DNA of 64,000 nt from Flavobacteriaceae bacterium Ap0902. Its GTDB lineage: Bacteria; Bacteroidota; Bacteroidia; Flavobacteriales; Weeksellaceae. The translations under genes and the position numbers were made by a program. The stretch spans positions 186,001 through 250,000 of the forward strand of contig WTFG01000002.1 of assembly GCA_009835005.1 (NCBI GenBank). Reading direction: 5' to 3'. The notes under the pieces were generated by a model. That model was not told where the DNA came from. It saw only the letters and a list, made by a program, of their open reading frames with translations, and did not search any database. Below are positions 18,327-28,352 of the stretch, piece after piece (positions within the stretch are counted from its first letter, which is position 1; every line of letters starts with the position of its first letter).

Positions 18327-18920
18327 ATGGATACAATATCAATCATTATGGCTTTTTTCCTTGGAATAGGGCTATCCGCTTCTGCTGGATTTCGCGTATT
18401 TTTGCCTCTATTTGCTTTAAGCTTAGCTGCTAGATTCGGTTTTGATCTTAGTGAAGAGTGGGCCTGGGTGGGAAGCTGGACAGCCATTATCACTTTAGGA
18501 GCTGCTACATTTTTTGAAATCATAGCTTATTACATTCCTTGGGTAGACAACGCATTAGATACTTTGGCCGTCCCAATGGCAGGAATTGCGGGTACATTGC
18601 TAATGGCATTATCCTTAGGAGACATGGATTCACAAGTAATCCAATGGGGATTGGCAATCATCGCGGGAGGTGGGACAGCTGCCACCATCAAGGGGAGTTC
18701 TGCGGGAACTAGAGCCGCATCTACAGCCACAACAGGTGGAGCAGGGAATTTCATAGTTTCTTCTACCGAAACAGCCGCAGCAGGCCTATTGAGTGCAACC
18801 TCTTTGATTTGGGCGCCACTTGCATTTATATTGGTATTGGTGGTTTTTTACTATATCTATAAGGGTTGGAGGTACATTAGAAATGTTAAAATCAAAAAGC
18901 CTAAGAATTCTTATAAATAA
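18327..18920 (+). CDS. DUF4126 family membrane protein
   Basis: 197-aa membrane protein with Gly/Ala-rich helices. The N-terminal GIGLSASAGFRVFLPLFALSL and the central IKGSSAGTRAASTATTGGAGN are hallmarks of DUF4126. Five or so hydrophobic segments are visible, ending in a basic tail (KIKKPKNSYK). Function is unknown. It is divergent from rmuC and followed by an inverted-repeat element. Confidence 0.85.
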   Translation: MDTISIIMAFFLGIGLSASAGFRVFLPLFALSLAARFGFDLSEEWAWVGSWTAIITLGAATFFEIIAYYIPWVDNALDTLAVPMAGIAGTLLMALSLGDMDSQVIQWGLAIIAGGGTAATIKGSSAGTRAASTATTGGAGNFIVSSTETAAAGLLSATSLIWAPLAFILVLVVFYYIYKGWRYIRNVKIKKPKNSYK

Positions 18921-18965
18921 TTATTGAACTTTATTTAGACGTATGATAGGAAAAATATAAAACTA

Positions 18966-19105
18966 AAAAGTAGCGGTCTCAAAACCTTAAAAACTAGTCA
19001 TTCTAAACTTGATTCAGAATCTTATTAAATTGATAACCAGTTTATTGTGAAACTATGAAATAAATTCAAGATGACAAAAGCGAGGTTTTGAGATGGTCAC
19101 TTTTT
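18966..19105. repeat. MITE-like inverted-repeat element, copy 2
   Basis: Terminal inverted repeats AAAAGTAGCGGTCTCAAAAC and the complement of GTTTTGAGATGGTCACTTTT bracket a core containing CATTCTAAACTTGATTCAGAATC and ATAACCAGTTTATTGTGA-type sequence. Copies with the same ends and core occur at 22455-22660 and 44004-44140. It carries no ORF and sits between convergent genes. Confidence 0.75.
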
Positions 19106-19125
19106 ATGCCTTATAAAATTTAGAA

Positions 19126-19713
19126 TTATTTCTTGCTGAAGAATCCTCCTAATAATTTACCGCCTAAATCCATTGCCTCATCCATGATGCTACCATCACC
19201 ATTTTGATCCAACATTCTTTCTATCATGCTCATTTCTGAATGGTTGGTTTGTTTCATTCCTCCTAATAGATTTTCTAATAAATTAGGAACCTCATTGGCG
19301 CTCATATTATTTTGTGCTTTTTGCTTCCCTAAATATCCCATTACAATAGGTGCCAGCGTTGCCAATATTTGCATCACATTTCCAGAGGAAATTCCTGCAT
19401 TTTTACCGATGCTTTGTGCGACTTGCGGTTGTTTATCACCAAATACATGACCTAAAATTCCTAATCCTTCTGCCATATTTGGACTATTAAGAATAGAAGA
19501 TACATTATTTAAATCCTTGTGGTCACTTAAAGCATTAGCCAAGCTTTCTGCACCTCTGGGGTCTGATGCATTTTTATTCATCTGGCTCAATAGAAACGGT
19601 AATGCCATAGAAACAGCAGAAGAAACTTTGTTATCTTCTAAACCAGTTTGTTGACTTAAACCATTGATTAATTCTTTACCAATAGAACCTTGTACTAAAT
19701 CTGTAATATCCAT
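19126..19713 (-). CDS. DUF937 domain protein
   Basis: 195 aa, soluble, low in Cys and aromatic residues. It matches the DUF937/YidB-like family: an N-terminal MDITDLVQGSIGKELINGLS, the ALPFLLSQMNKNASDP motif and a Gly/Leu-rich C-terminus (AMDLGGKLLGGFFSKK). There is an EF-hand-like DQNGDGSIMDEA near residue 170. Function unknown. It is the last gene of a three-gene leftward cluster (TerB-like, lipoprotein, DUF937) with 1- and 19-bp gaps. Confidence 0.85.
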   Translation of the reverse strand: MDITDLVQGSIGKELINGLSQQTGLEDNKVSSAVSMALPFLLSQMNKNASDPRGAESLANALSDHKDLNNVSSILNSPNMAEGLGILGHVFGDKQPQVAQSIGKNAGISSGNVMQILATLAPIVMGYLGKQKAQNNMSANEVPNLLENLLGGMKQTNHSEMSMIERMLDQNGDGSIMDEAMDLGGKLLGGFFSKK

Positions 19714-19732
19714 ATTAATTGTTTAATTATAA

Positions 19733-20311
19733 TTATCTGTAATTGGTGTCAGAGTCCAAAACTTCTATGTTAGATGGGTCTAGAAGAATATTCACTTTTG
19801 CGGTAAATATTTTATCCTCATAACACCTTCCTGTAAAATCTATACTGGACTCTATCCCTTGGTCTGTCAATTTATAAGAACGTTTGCCATATTGTACATT
19901 ATAACTCTGTGGACATAAAGTGAGCAAACGTGAATCTATAATAGGCTTAACAAAACTTTGGAATACCTTGGCTTTAATATGCTTGCCCTCTATGCTTCTA
20001 AACCCAGGAAACCTTTCTGTCAACTTCTCTCTATCTACTTTATAAAAAGGACTCACGATGGTAAAACCGTTTTTTTCTACAAAAGTTCCAAAGTATATGT
20101 ACTCCAAGTCTTCATTCACAATTTGCCAGTCATGTCTATAATTACTTTCTAATTCACTTTCCATTCTTCTATCAAAAAATGTGTTGATAGAAACCTTATT
20201 AGCTCTATCTAGAAACATGCCTCTCTCTGCATCTCGCAAAGCGATGTATCCACCTTTGTTACAGGATGTAAGTGTGATTAGAGCAATGAGTGTAATTGTT
20301 ATATACCGCAT
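19733..20311 (-). CDS. hypothetical lipoprotein
   Basis: 192 aa with lipoprotein signal MRYITITLIALITLTSC. The mature part has no domain I recognise: mixed alpha/beta with a late CPQSYNVQYGKRSYKL and GRCYEDKIF containing two Cys that could pair. It begins 1 bp after the TerB-like gene and ends 19 bp before the DUF937 gene, so all three are probably one transcript. Likely located in the inner or outer membrane facing the periplasm. Confidence 0.7.
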   Translation of the reverse strand: MRYITITLIALITLTSCNKGGYIALRDAERGMFLDRANKVSINTFFDRRMESELESNYRHDWQIVNEDLEYIYFGTFVEKNGFTIVSPFYKVDREKLTERFPGFRSIEGKHIKAKVFQSFVKPIIDSRLLTLCPQSYNVQYGKRSYKLTDQGIESSIDFTGRCYEDKIFTAKVNILLDPSNIEVLDSDTNYR

Positions 20312-20312
20312 A

Positions 20313-20639
20313 TCAGGAATTGTCTGCTATAAATTGATTTACTTTATTTATAAAATCTTCTTCCATAGAATTGATTTCATCATCGCTTTCTGCTAAATCA
20401 CGTAACAAGGTTTTAAAATAAGTAATTTTCTCTGTAGACAAACCTTTTACCGCTTTTTCTGCATCGGACATTTTAAAATTTTCTAATTTGTCTAGGAATC
20501 CTGGATTCCAGCCAAATTCATCTACAATAGTTTCTAAATATTGAACTTCTTTATCATCTATTTCGTTATCTGCCTTAATCAAAGCATCCATCGCTTTTAG
20601 GATAGAAACTTTTTCCACTTCTGTAAAATTCATCATTGT
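20313..20639 (-). CDS. TerB-like protein
   Basis: Small all-helical acidic protein resembling the tellurite-resistance TerB/DjlA N-terminal fold. KADNEIDDKEVQYLETIV and LRDLAESDDEINSMEEDFI give the two acidic, metal-binding-like helix turns. The frame extends to 20651, but the second Met (about 20639) begins MNFTEVEK, which matches homologues better. The role in tellurite resistance is not established for single TerB-like genes. It is first in a cluster with a lipoprotein and a DUF937 gene. Confidence 0.7.
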   Translation of the reverse strand, partial: TMMNFTEVEKVSILKAMDALIKADNEIDDKEVQYLETIVDEFGWNPGFLDKLENFKMSDAEKAVKGLSTEKITYFKTLLRDLAESDDEINSMEEDFINKVNQFIADNS

Positions 20640-20699
20640 GTTACTAATCAAATATAAGATTCAAAAATATAAAAATTAAACCATTTATTAATTTATAAT

Positions 20700-20728
20700 T
20701 TGCTTAATTAAATTTTTACTTAATTTTG
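20700..20728 (+). promoter_or_regulatory. consensus promoter for the SRPBCC/DnaJ-like operon
   Basis: TTG (20700-20702), 18 nt, then TAATTTTG (20721-20728): a full match to the Flavobacterium TTG-N17-23-TAnnTTTG promoter, 36 bp upstream of the ATG. Confidence 0.8.
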
Positions 20729-20763
20729 TTGCTACAATTCATTTATAACTAAGCTTTTAATTT

Positions 20764-21786
20764 ATGAAAAAAGCCCTTTTTTTCCTTTTATTATTGGTTG
20801 TAGCTTTGGCTATTACACCACTTTTCTTGCCCAAAACATTATATGTAGAAGAGGAATATGTGTTTGATGAGAATATAAGTACTGTATATGAGTATTTTTA
20901 TGATATGCAAAAGTTCACACAATTTGATCAATGGTCTAAGAAGAACCCAAACGTTGAAATCACTTACTCATCCCCATCTTCTGGACCAAATGCATCTTAT
21001 GTTTGGACTAGTAATGCAGGTGAAACACAAGAAGGCAAAGTCCAAATTATAGATTCTAAATTAGATGAATTTATTAATTATAATTTAAACTTTGGAGAGA
21101 CCAAAGGCAATGTATCAGAAATTATATTTCAGGAAATGGGAGATAATAAAACCAGAGTCATCTGGACATTTGAAAGTGCAGAAGCTAATTACCCCTTTCA
21201 AGTTTTTAATATATTGATGAGAAATGCTGTGAAAGAAGATTTAGCACAGGGTTTTATTCTTTTAGATAACCTTTTAAAAAAGGATAAAATTAGTAGCAAT
21301 CCAGAGCCATATAGCGTTAAAAATATGGAGGAAAAGAAATTATTTGGTGTTCTGCAGCAAACCTCTCTAGATCAGCAAGAGATTGATACAGCTATGGCGG
21401 AAACGTTTGGTTTTGTAAGAAGCTATTTAATAGATGCCAATGAGGTTATGCGAGATAGCATTAGCAACCCTGTAGTGCTATGGAAAATGTATGATGTAGA
21501 TGATAATACAGCCATTTTTATCTGTGGATACTTTATAGAAGATGCGGATATACCAGAAGTTGATGGAATGGAATACACCCTTTTACCAGCGGGGAGAGTG
21601 ATTAAAGGAGTCCACCAAGGTAGTTATTTAAATTTACCCAATGCCTATTCGGAAATGAGGAACTATGCAGCCAAAAAAGGATTTAAACTTTCTAAGGATG
21701 CTTATGATATTCATTTAAATACACCAGAAGATGTAATGGTAGATTCTAAATTACGAACAGAAATTTATATTCCACTTTTAGAGTAA
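20764..21786 (+). CDS. SRPBCC plus GyrI-like ligand-binding protein
   Basis: 340 aa. An N-terminal hydrophobic helix ([17 protein letters not shown]) anchors it. Residues about 30-180 read as an SRPBCC/polyketide-cyclase fold ([19 protein letters not shown], then [16 protein letters not shown]). Residues about 190-340 read as a GyrI-like effector-binding domain ([35 protein letters not shown]). Both domains bind small hydrophobic ligands in other proteins; the ligand here is unknown. It is preceded by a consensus promoter and followed after 4 bp by a DnaJ-domain gene, so they are an operon. Confidence 0.8.
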   Translation: MKKALFFLLLLVVALAITPLFLPKTLYVEEEYVFDENISTVYEYFYDMQKFTQFDQWSKKNPNVEITYSSPSSGPNASYVWTSNAGETQEGKVQIIDSKLDEFINYNLNFGETKGNVSEIIFQEMGDNKTRVIWTFESAEANYPFQVFNILMRNAVKEDLAQGFILLDNLLKKDKISSNPEPYSVKNMEEKKLFGVLQQTSLDQQEIDTAMAETFGFVRSYLIDANEVMRDSISNPVVLWKMYDVDDNTAIFICGYFIEDADIPEVDGMEYTLLPAGRVIKGVHQGSYLNLPNAYSEMRNYAAKKGFKLSKDAYDIHLNTPEDVMVDSKLRTEIYIPLLE

Positions 21787-21790
21787 AAAT

Positions 21791-22447
21791 TTGACTAACT
21801 ATTACGATATTTTAGGACTTACTTACCAAGCAGATTTAACTGAAATTAAAACTGCTTACAGAAAATTATCTAAAAAATTTCATCCAGATTTAAATCCTAA
21901 TGAACCTTATTTTGAAAGGATGTTTCTGAGGATACAGGAAGCTTATGAGGTATTATCTGATCCACAGAATAGAAAAACATATGATGATTTATTAAAAAAT
22001 AATCAAGCAAAGAGCCATGATTTTATTCAGCCTAACGTATTATATCCTACGATTCTAAATTTCTCTATCAACAAAGCAGAGATTAAAGAAGGTGAAACAT
22101 TTACTTTAACCTGGGATGTTAAAAATGTTGATTTTGTTGAAATTAAACCTTTTGGACGATTTTCATCTAATGGAATAGAAAGTTTTAAATTAAAAAAACT
22201 TCAGCAACCTCAAATCAACATCATCCTTACTGCCCATAATGCAGATACGGGAGCCACGGCTAGAGATTATTTAATGGTGGAGAATGCCTCCTACAATAAA
22301 AACATACTAAACTATTTATATAAAGATGGATATGCTGTTTTTATATTTAGAATTTTTCTTTTTCTATTAATTATTGCTTTTCTAGTCCTGCTGCTTATTT
22401 TTGGCGTAGAAGTTCATAATCCATTGCAAGAATTAAGAAATAAATAA
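21791..22447 (+). CDS. J-domain membrane protein
   Basis: 218 aa starting with TTG, 4 bp after the upstream stop; [14 protein letters not shown] is the expected beginning of a J domain. The J domain covers residues 1-70 with the Hsp70-stimulating HPD in [11 protein letters not shown] and [15 protein letters not shown] beta-sandwich-like middle ([17 protein letters not shown], then [17 protein letters not shown]) follows, and one C-terminal membrane helix (about 182-205). It probably recruits DnaK to the inner membrane. The partner gene upstream suggests a shared, unknown envelope role. Confidence 0.82.
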   Translation: MTNYYDILGLTYQADLTEIKTAYRKLSKKFHPDLNPNEPYFERMFLRIQEAYEVLSDPQNRKTYDDLLKNNQAKSHDFIQPNVLYPTILNFSINKAEIKEGETFTLTWDVKNVDFVEIKPFGRFSSNGIESFKLKKLQQPQINIILTAHNADTGATARDYLMVENASYNKNILNYLYKDGYAVFIFRIFLFLLIIAFLVLLLIFGVEVHNPLQELRNK

Positions 22448-22454
22448 TATAAAA

Positions 22455-22660
22455 TAAGTAGCCATCACAAAACCTTAAAGACTGTTCATTCTGATTTTAT
22501 CGTTCTTACCTCTCACAAACCCCATACTGTATTTAATTTGTTGTGGATTGCAAGTCTAAAGGACTTGATTTAGAATCTTATTATATTAATAACCAGTTTA
22601 TTATGAGGTTATGAAAGAAATTCAGGTGCCAAAAGCGAGGGTTTTCAGACAGTTACTTTT
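22455..22660. repeat. MITE-like inverted-repeat element, copy 3 (long form)
   Basis: Ends AAGTAGCCATCACAAAACCTT and the complement of GGGTTTTCAGACAGTTACTTTT match copy 2 (18966) with a few changes. The shared core CTTGATTTAGAATCTTATTA and ATAACCAGTTTATTATGA are present, but about 65 bp of extra sequence (about 22490-22560) interrupts the 5' half. It abuts the tracrRNA terminator. Confidence 0.7.
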
Positions 22661-22690
22661 GATCTGTCCCTAAACTTCTAAGAATTTTTA

Positions 22691-22777
22691 TAAAAAGAAA
22701 ACGACCCAATTTGCATTGGGCCGCTTTAAGTGTTTTCACAACGGAATAATCCTTATTGTGAATAGCTTCAAAATGTA
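22691..22777 (-). ncRNA. tracrRNA of the type II-C CRISPR system
   Basis: Read leftward, the RNA begins near TACATTTTGAAGCTATTCAC, which is complementary to the repeat end read as GTTGTGAATAGCTTTCAAAA apart from two single-base bulges. The typical nexus TAAGGATTATTCCGTTGTGA and AAACACTTAAAGCGG follow. It ends in a strong hairpin, GGCCCAAT / ATTGGGTC, followed by TTTTCTTTTT (about 22691-22723). A consensus promoter precedes it. It lies just upstream of and divergent from cas9, a usual place in type II-C. The pairing shows which strand of the array is the crRNA strand: the minus strand. Confidence 0.92.
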
Positions 22778-22780
22778 AGA

Positions 22781-22811
22781 CAAATATATAAATAGTTAAT
22801 TGTTTTAACAA
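22781..22811 (-). promoter_or_regulatory. tracrRNA promoter
   Basis: On the minus strand TTG (22811-22809), 20 nt, then TATATTTG (22788-22781): a full TTG-N17-23-TAnnTTTG promoter. The predicted transcript starts at the anti-repeat. Confidence 0.85.
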
Positions 22812-22828
22812 AAATTTCACTAATTTTA
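22800..22828 (+). promoter_or_regulatory. cas9 promoter, overlapping the tracrRNA promoter
   Basis: TTG (22800-22802), 18 nt, then TAATTTTA (22821-22828), one mismatch from TAnnTTTG, 18 bp before the cas9 ATG. The two divergent promoters share the same 30 bp, so they may compete or be co-regulated. Confidence 0.6.
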
Positions 22829-22846
22829 AATCAAATATTGTTTTAA

Positions 22847-25800
22847 ATGAAAAAAATACTGGGATTAGATTTAGGGACAACCTCTATTGGATGGGCATTT
22901 GTAGAAGAAGCCGAAAATGAAAATGAAGAATCTTCAATTATTAGAACAGGAGTGCGAGTAGTGCCTTTATCAACAGAAGAACAAAATAGTTTTGAGAAAG
23001 GTCAATCCATAACTACTAACGCTGATAGAACGGATAAGAGACAGGCGAGACGTAATAAATTTAGGTATCAATTAAGGAGACAACAATTAAAGGGTATTTT
23101 AAAACAAATTGGCTTTATAGATGATGAATCAGTTTTAGCAGAAGATACTTCTCATTCAACTTTTGAAACGCATAGATTACGTGCAAAAGGAGTATCTGAA
23201 AAATTAGAAAAAGAAGAATTTGCACGCGTTTTATTAGCGATTAATAAAAAACGTGGATATAAAAGTAGTCGAAAAACCAATAATGCTGAGGATGATGGGA
23301 ATTTAGTTGACGGGATGAAAGTGGCAAAACATCTTCAAAATAATGATTTGACACCTGGCCAATATGGATTTGAAGTACTTCAAAAAGAAAGTAGCACGTT
23401 GCCAGAGTTTTATCAATCTGATATTAGGGCGGAGTTAGAAAAAATATGGAAATACCAAGCACAATATTATCCAGAGAAATTTACAGATGAAAACTTTGAG
23501 GAAATTCAAGATAAAAATAGAAATGATACGGCAAAGTTATTCAAGTTCAAATTAGGAATTGAACGAGTTGAACAAAAAGGAAGAAGAAGCGAGAAGTTAC
23601 TTCAAAATTATGCTTGGCGAAGTGAAGCTCTGGATAAGAAATTGGATTTAGATATTTTAGCACATATTATAACAGAGTTGAATAATGAGATCAGTCAGTC
23701 TAGTGGTTATCTCAACGCCATCTCTGATAGGAGTAAAGAATTATACTTTAATAATGAAACGGTAGGTCAATATCAATTTAGATTGTTGCAAGAAGATAGG
23801 CATAATTCTCTCAAAAATAGAGTATTCTATAGAAGTGATTATGAACATGAGTTTGATAAAGTTTTTGATAAGCAAAGAGAGTTTTATCCAGAATTAACAG
23901 ATGAAATCAAGTCTAAACTTAAAGACTATACCATTTTTTACCAGAGAAGATTACGTTCTCAAAAAGGATTAATTAGCATTTGTGAATTGGAAAGAGTTGA
24001 GAGAGAAGTAACTTTAAAAAATGGTAGAACCAAGAAAAAACTTATAGGACCAAGAGTGGTTCCTAAATCTTCCCCAATTTTCCAAATGTTCAAAATTTGG
24101 CAAAAAATAAATGATATTAAGGTTACTAAAAAATACAATCTTAAAAAAGAGAAAGAATTAGGAGAGGAAACTAAGCATTTGCTTTTTCAAGAACTTAATT
24201 GGAAGGGTAAAATGTCTAAAACTGATTTCTTGAAGTGGCTATTCAAAGATTCTGATGAGAATTATAAAGATTGGACTATAAAATTTGAAGAATTACCATG
24301 GAATAAAACCAATGAAAAATTACTAGCTGGTTTACGTCAAATCTTAGAACAGGAGGGAGGTTTTGAAAAGATTAATTGGAATGCAGATGCCGTTGAACTA
24401 ATTGCAAATTTAAAAGAGGCTTTGGAACATTTAGGAATATCTTCTGATATTTTAGAATTTGATTATAGTCTTGATAATTTTACAGAACAAAAGAGCTATC
24501 AATTATGGCATTTATTATATTCTTATGAAAGTGATAAATCTGATACTGGTAATGTGTCGTTATTAGAGAAGTTACAGAACAACTTTGGTTTCTCTGAAAA
24601 TCAAGCAAAAATTATCTCTCATATTACTTATAATCAAGATTATGGAAATTTAAGCACAAGAGCAATTCGTAAATTGTTACCACATTTAGAGGATGGGCGA
24701 TTATATAGTGAGGCTTCTAGTCTGGTAGGTTATAATCATTCCAATGCTGTAACCAAAGAAGAGAATCAAACGAGAGATTTAGAAGACACGATAGAAATTT
24801 TAAAGAAAAACAGTCTAAGAAATCCGGTGGTTGAAAAGATTTTAAATCAAATGATTCACGTGGTGAATTCAATTATTGAAAATCCAGAATTAGGCAGACC
24901 AGATGAAATCAGAATTGAATTAGCAAGAGAATTAAAACAATCTGCAGACCAAAGAAGCGAAGCAACGAAATCAATAGAAAAAGCAACAAAAGAACATGAG
25001 AAATATCGCCAATATTTAAAAGATGAAATTGGATTACATTATGTAAGTAGAAATGATCTAATCAAATATAAATTATATCTAGAATTAGAACCTATTGGCT
25101 TTAAAACTTTGTATAGTGGGACAAAGGTAGATTTGAAAGGGATGTTTTTTGATAAGACTTTTGATGTAGAACATATTATTCCGAAGGCTAAATTGTTTGA
25201 TGACTCTTTTAGTAATAAAACCATAGAGACGAGAGGTGATAACATTAAAAAAGGGAATGAAACGGCGTTGCAATATGTAGAAAGAGAATATGGTGCAGAA
25301 GGAGTAGAAGGTTTTAAAAATCGAATAGAAGAATTATGGAGAGCGGGCAAAATCTCATTCTCTAAACGAAAAAAACTTCTTATGATGTCTGGCGATATTC
25401 CAAGTGATTTTATTAATCGCGATTTAGCCAATACTGCGTATATTGGTAGAAAAGCGATGGAACTGTTATTGAAAGTTTCTAGAAAGGTAACGCCTACAGG
25501 AGGTAAAATTACGAATCGATTACGAGAAGACTGGGAATTAATCAATGTGCTCAAAGAATTGAATTGGGATAAATACGATGCCCAAGGATTAACGTATATT
25601 CAAAAAAATAAAGAAGGAAAAGAATTAAAACGTATCAAGGATTGGACGAAAAGAAATGATCATAGGCATCACGCCATGGATGCAATTGCTGTGGCTTTTA
25701 CTAAACGAGGTATTATTCAATATTTAAACACCTTAAACGCGAAAGGGAAGGAGAATGAAAAGAGCCAAATGGTATATCAACTAGAAAATAAATACACCTA

Positions 25801-27004
25801 TAAATCTGAAAAATCGGGCAAAAGAAAATTCAAAAAACCTTTTAAAAATATTAGAAAATCCACCAAAGAACATTTAGAAAGCATATTGATTTCATACAAG
25901 GCTAAAAATAAAGTTACGACTACTAATTATAATAGAATTAAAATTGGTAACGGTAAAATTTTAGAACAGAAGGTAGAAACGCCAAGAGGTCAACTGCATG
26001 AGGCAACTATTTATGGGAAATCCTTAAAATATGAGACTAAATTTGAAAAAATAGGTGGTAAATTTGATCGTGCGAAAATCGAAACAGTTGCTAATAATTC
26101 TTATAGAAAAGCATTACTAAAAAGATTAGAAAAATTTGGAACACCTAAAAAAGCCTTTACGGGTGCCAATAGTCTCTCAAAGAACCCAATTTATCTGGAA
26201 AATGGAGAAGATACAGTGCCTGAGAAAGTGAAACTTGTCAATTTAGTTGAGCAGTTTACCATTAGAAAAGATATTTCACCTGATAATTTCGCGAATGTGA
26301 AGAAAATTGATAAAGTAATAGATGTTGGTGTTAGAAATATATTAAAAAAGAGGTTGGCAGATTATGAAGGTAAGGCAAAAGAAGCGTTTTCTAACCTAGA
26401 GGAAAATCCTATTTGGTTGAATAAGAAAAAGGGTATTTCAATAAAAAGGGTAACGATTAGTGGAGTAAACAATGTAGAGGTTCTTCATGATAAAAAAGAT
26501 CATAAAGGGACTGTTTTAGAAAAGGATGCGGTAGATTTTGTAAGTACTGGGAACAATCATCATGTAGCGATATACAGAGACGAGAAAGGAAATTTACAAG
26601 AAGAGGTAGTATCATTCTATGAGGCGGTCATACGTAAAAATCAAGGATTGCCCATTATTAAGAAAAATCATGAGAAAGGTTGGGAATTTTTGTTTACCAT
26701 GAAACAGAATGAAATGTTTATTTTTCCCTCCGATGAATTTGATCCATATGAAATAGATTTATTGGATTCTAAAAACTTGAAAATGATTTCAAAATGTCTC
26801 TTTAGGGTTCAAAGTATATCGTCAAAATATTACATATTCAACCATCACTTAGAAACAAAGGCTGTTGGCGGTAATGAGTTTAAAAATAAAAAAATGTTAT
26901 CTGGAATAACTTATCAATTTATAAGAACTCCATCAAATCTGGAAAATATTGTAAAAGTTCGGTTAAATCATTTAGGGGAAATTGTACAAATTGGGGAATA
27001 TTAA
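22847..27004 (+). CDS. cas9: CRISPR-associated endonuclease Cas9, type II-C
   Basis: RNA-guided DNA endonuclease, 1385 aa, large for II-C but normal for Bacteroidetes. RuvC-I: GLDLGTTSIGW with Asp8. The Arg-rich bridge helix is NADRTDKRQARRNKFRYQLR. RuvC-II: IRIELARELKQ (Glu691). HNH: FDVEHIIPKAKLFDDS with Asp773/His776, followed by the Asn-bearing GDNIKKGNETAL. RuvC-III: NDHRHHAMDAIAVAF (His941/His942, Asp945). All catalytic residues are intact, so it should cut. The remaining C-terminal part is the PAM-interacting region, whose PAM cannot be read from sequence. The start is at the ATG giving MKKILGLDLG. It is followed by cas1 after 10 bp and cas2; no csn2 or cas4, hence II-C. Confidence 0.98.
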   Translation: MKKILGLDLGTTSIGWAFVEEAENENEESSIIRTGVRVVPLSTEEQNSFEKGQSITTNADRTDKRQARRNKFRYQLRRQQLKGILKQIGFIDDESVLAEDTSHSTFETHRLRAKGVSEKLEKEEFARVLLAINKKRGYKSSRKTNNAEDDGNLVDGMKVAKHLQNNDLTPGQYGFEVLQKESSTLPEFYQSDIRAELEKIWKYQAQYYPEKFTDENFEEIQDKNRNDTAKLFKFKLGIERVEQKGRRSEKLLQNYAWRSEALDKKLDLDILAHIITELNNEISQSSGYLNAISDRSKELYFNNETVGQYQFRLLQEDRHNSLKNRVFYRSDYEHEFDKVFDKQREFYPELTDEIKSKLKDYTIFYQRRLRSQKGLISICELERVEREVTLKNGRTKKKLIGPRVVPKSSPIFQMFKIWQKINDIKVTKKYNLKKEKELGEETKHLLFQELNWKGKMSKTDFLKWLFKDSDENYKDWTIKFEELPWNKTNEKLLAGLRQILEQEGGFEKINWNADAVELIANLKEALEHLGISSDILEFDYSLDNFTEQKSYQLWHLLYSYESDKSDTGNVSLLEKLQNNFGFSENQAKIISHITYNQDYGNLSTRAIRKLLPHLEDGRLYSEASSLVGYNHSNAVTKEENQTRDLEDTIEILKKNSLRNPVVEKILNQMIHVVNSIIENPELGRPDEIRIELARELKQSADQRSEATKSIEKATKEHEKYRQYLKDEIGLHYVSRNDLIKYKLYLELEPIGFKTLYSGTKVDLKGMFFDKTFDVEHIIPKAKLFDDSFSNKTIETRGDNIKKGNETALQYVEREYGAEGVEGFKNRIEELWRAGKISFSKRKKLLMMSGDIPSDFINRDLANTAYIGRKAMELLLKVSRKVTPTGGKITNRLREDWELINVLKELNWDKYDAQGLTYIQKNKEGKELKRIKDWTKRNDHRHHAMDAIAVAFTKRGIIQYLNTLNAKGKENEKSQMVYQLENKYTYKSEKSGKRKFKKPFKNIRKSTKEHLESILISYKAKNKVTTTNYNRIKIGNGKILEQKVETPRGQLHEATIYGKSLKYETKFEKIGGKFDRAKIETVANNSYRKALLKRLEKFGTPKKAFTGANSLSKNPIYLENGEDTVPEKVKLVNLVEQFTIRKDISPDNFANVKKIDKVIDVGVRNILKKRLADYEGKAKEAFSNLEENPIWLNKKKGISIKRVTISGVNNVEVLHDKKDHKGTVLEKDAVDFVSTGNNHHVAIYRDEKGNLQEEVVSFYEAVIRKNQGLPIIKKNHEKGWEFLFTMKQNEMFIFPSDEFDPYEIDLLDSKNLKMISKCLFRVQSISSKYYIFNHHLETKAVGGNEFKNKKMLSGITYQFIRTPSNLENIVKVRLNHLGEIVQIGEY

Positions 27005-27014
27005 ATTATAAATC

Positions 27015-27911
27015 ATGCTCAAAAGAACCCTCTTTTTCGGTAACCCAGTTTATTTAAGCACCAAAAATAAGCAATTGGTAATTAAATTCCCAGAGGAAGA
27101 AAAAGAGGATAGGCGTGTGCCAATTGAAGATATAGGGGTAGTGGTGCTGGAGAGTCCACAAATTACTATTACTACGGGTGTTTTAACTAAATTGGTAGAA
27201 AATAAATGTGTGGTGATTCATTGTAATCAGCAACATTTGCCAGTAAGTATTTTACAACCTTTGAGTGGGCACACACTTTTTACAGAAAGACTACGATATC
27301 AATTGGATGCAAGTGAGCCGCTAAAGAAAAATTTATGGAAACAAACGGTTCAGGCAAAAATTCAAAATCAAGCTACTCATTTATCTATACAAGGGAAAGA
27401 TGCTCGAAAATTGGAGCGTTGGTTAAAAGAAGTAAAGAGTGGTGATGGGGAGAATCATGAGGCTTATGCAGCGGCGTATTATTTCCAAAATATCTATGAC
27501 ATAGAAGGTTTTTCTAGAAACCAAAAAGGAATTCCGCCAAATCATTGGTTGAATTATGGTTATGCCATTTTGCGTGCTGTCACGGCAAGAGCGATTACCG
27601 CTTCTGGGTTATTGCCTGTATATGGAATATGGCATCGCAATAAATATAATCCTTATTGTCTTGCAGATGATATCATGGAACCCTATAGGTCTTTTGTAGA
27701 CTTGATTGTGCAAGATATGCTGATTCAATTTGATTTAGAAGAAGATTTGACTACAGAGCATAAAAGAGTTCTGTTACAAATTCCTGCTATGGATGTTGTG
27801 ATAGAAGGGAGGAAAAGCCCATTGATGGTTGCTATGAGTAGGACAACGAATAGTTTATATGAATGTTTTGAAGGAACCAGTCGTAAAATATTGTATCCAA
27901 CTATGGAATAA
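27015..27911 (+). CDS. cas1: CRISPR-associated integrase Cas1
   Basis: Catalytic subunit of the Cas1-Cas2 spacer integrase, 298 aa, the normal length for type II. The N-terminal beta domain (LFFGNPVYLSTKNKQLVIKF, VLESPQITITTGVLTKL) leads to the helical catalytic domain with the conserved Glu in the NYGYAILRAVTARAI region and the His/Asp metal ligands in VYGIWHRNKYNPYCLADDIME. The gene starts 10 bp after the cas9 stop and is followed by cas2 after 19 bp; one operon. No inactivating change is seen, so acquisition should be possible, consistent with the very long array. Confidence 0.97.
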   Translation: MLKRTLFFGNPVYLSTKNKQLVIKFPEEEKEDRRVPIEDIGVVVLESPQITITTGVLTKLVENKCVVIHCNQQHLPVSILQPLSGHTLFTERLRYQLDASEPLKKNLWKQTVQAKIQNQATHLSIQGKDARKLERWLKEVKSGDGENHEAYAAAYYFQNIYDIEGFSRNQKGIPPNHWLNYGYAILRAVTARAITASGLLPVYGIWHRNKYNPYCLADDIMEPYRSFVDLIVQDMLIQFDLEEDLTTEHKRVLLQIPAMDVVIEGRKSPLMVAMSRTTNSLYECFEGTSRKILYPTME

Positions 27912-27927
27912 TTTCTAAATAATATGA

Positions 27928-28275
<348 letters not shown>

Positions 28276-28310
28276 GATTAAAAAAATGTATCTACATCGA
28301 TATTAAAATA

Positions 28311-28349
28311 AAAAACACCCTTAGAAATTATCATTCTAAAGGTGTTTTT
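28311..28349. terminator. bidirectional terminator between cas2 and the array
   Basis: AAAAACACCCTTAGAA and TTCTAAAGGTGTTTTT form a 16-bp stem. The one mismatch is C-A in the rightward RNA but a G-U pair in the leftward RNA. It can end both the cas transcript and the leftward crRNA precursor. Confidence 0.8.
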
Positions 28350-28352
28350 AAA

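Noticed and set aside
25039-25554. 171-codon antisense ORF within cas9
   Set aside because: Shadow of the cas9 frame; composition and catalytic motifs belong to cas9.
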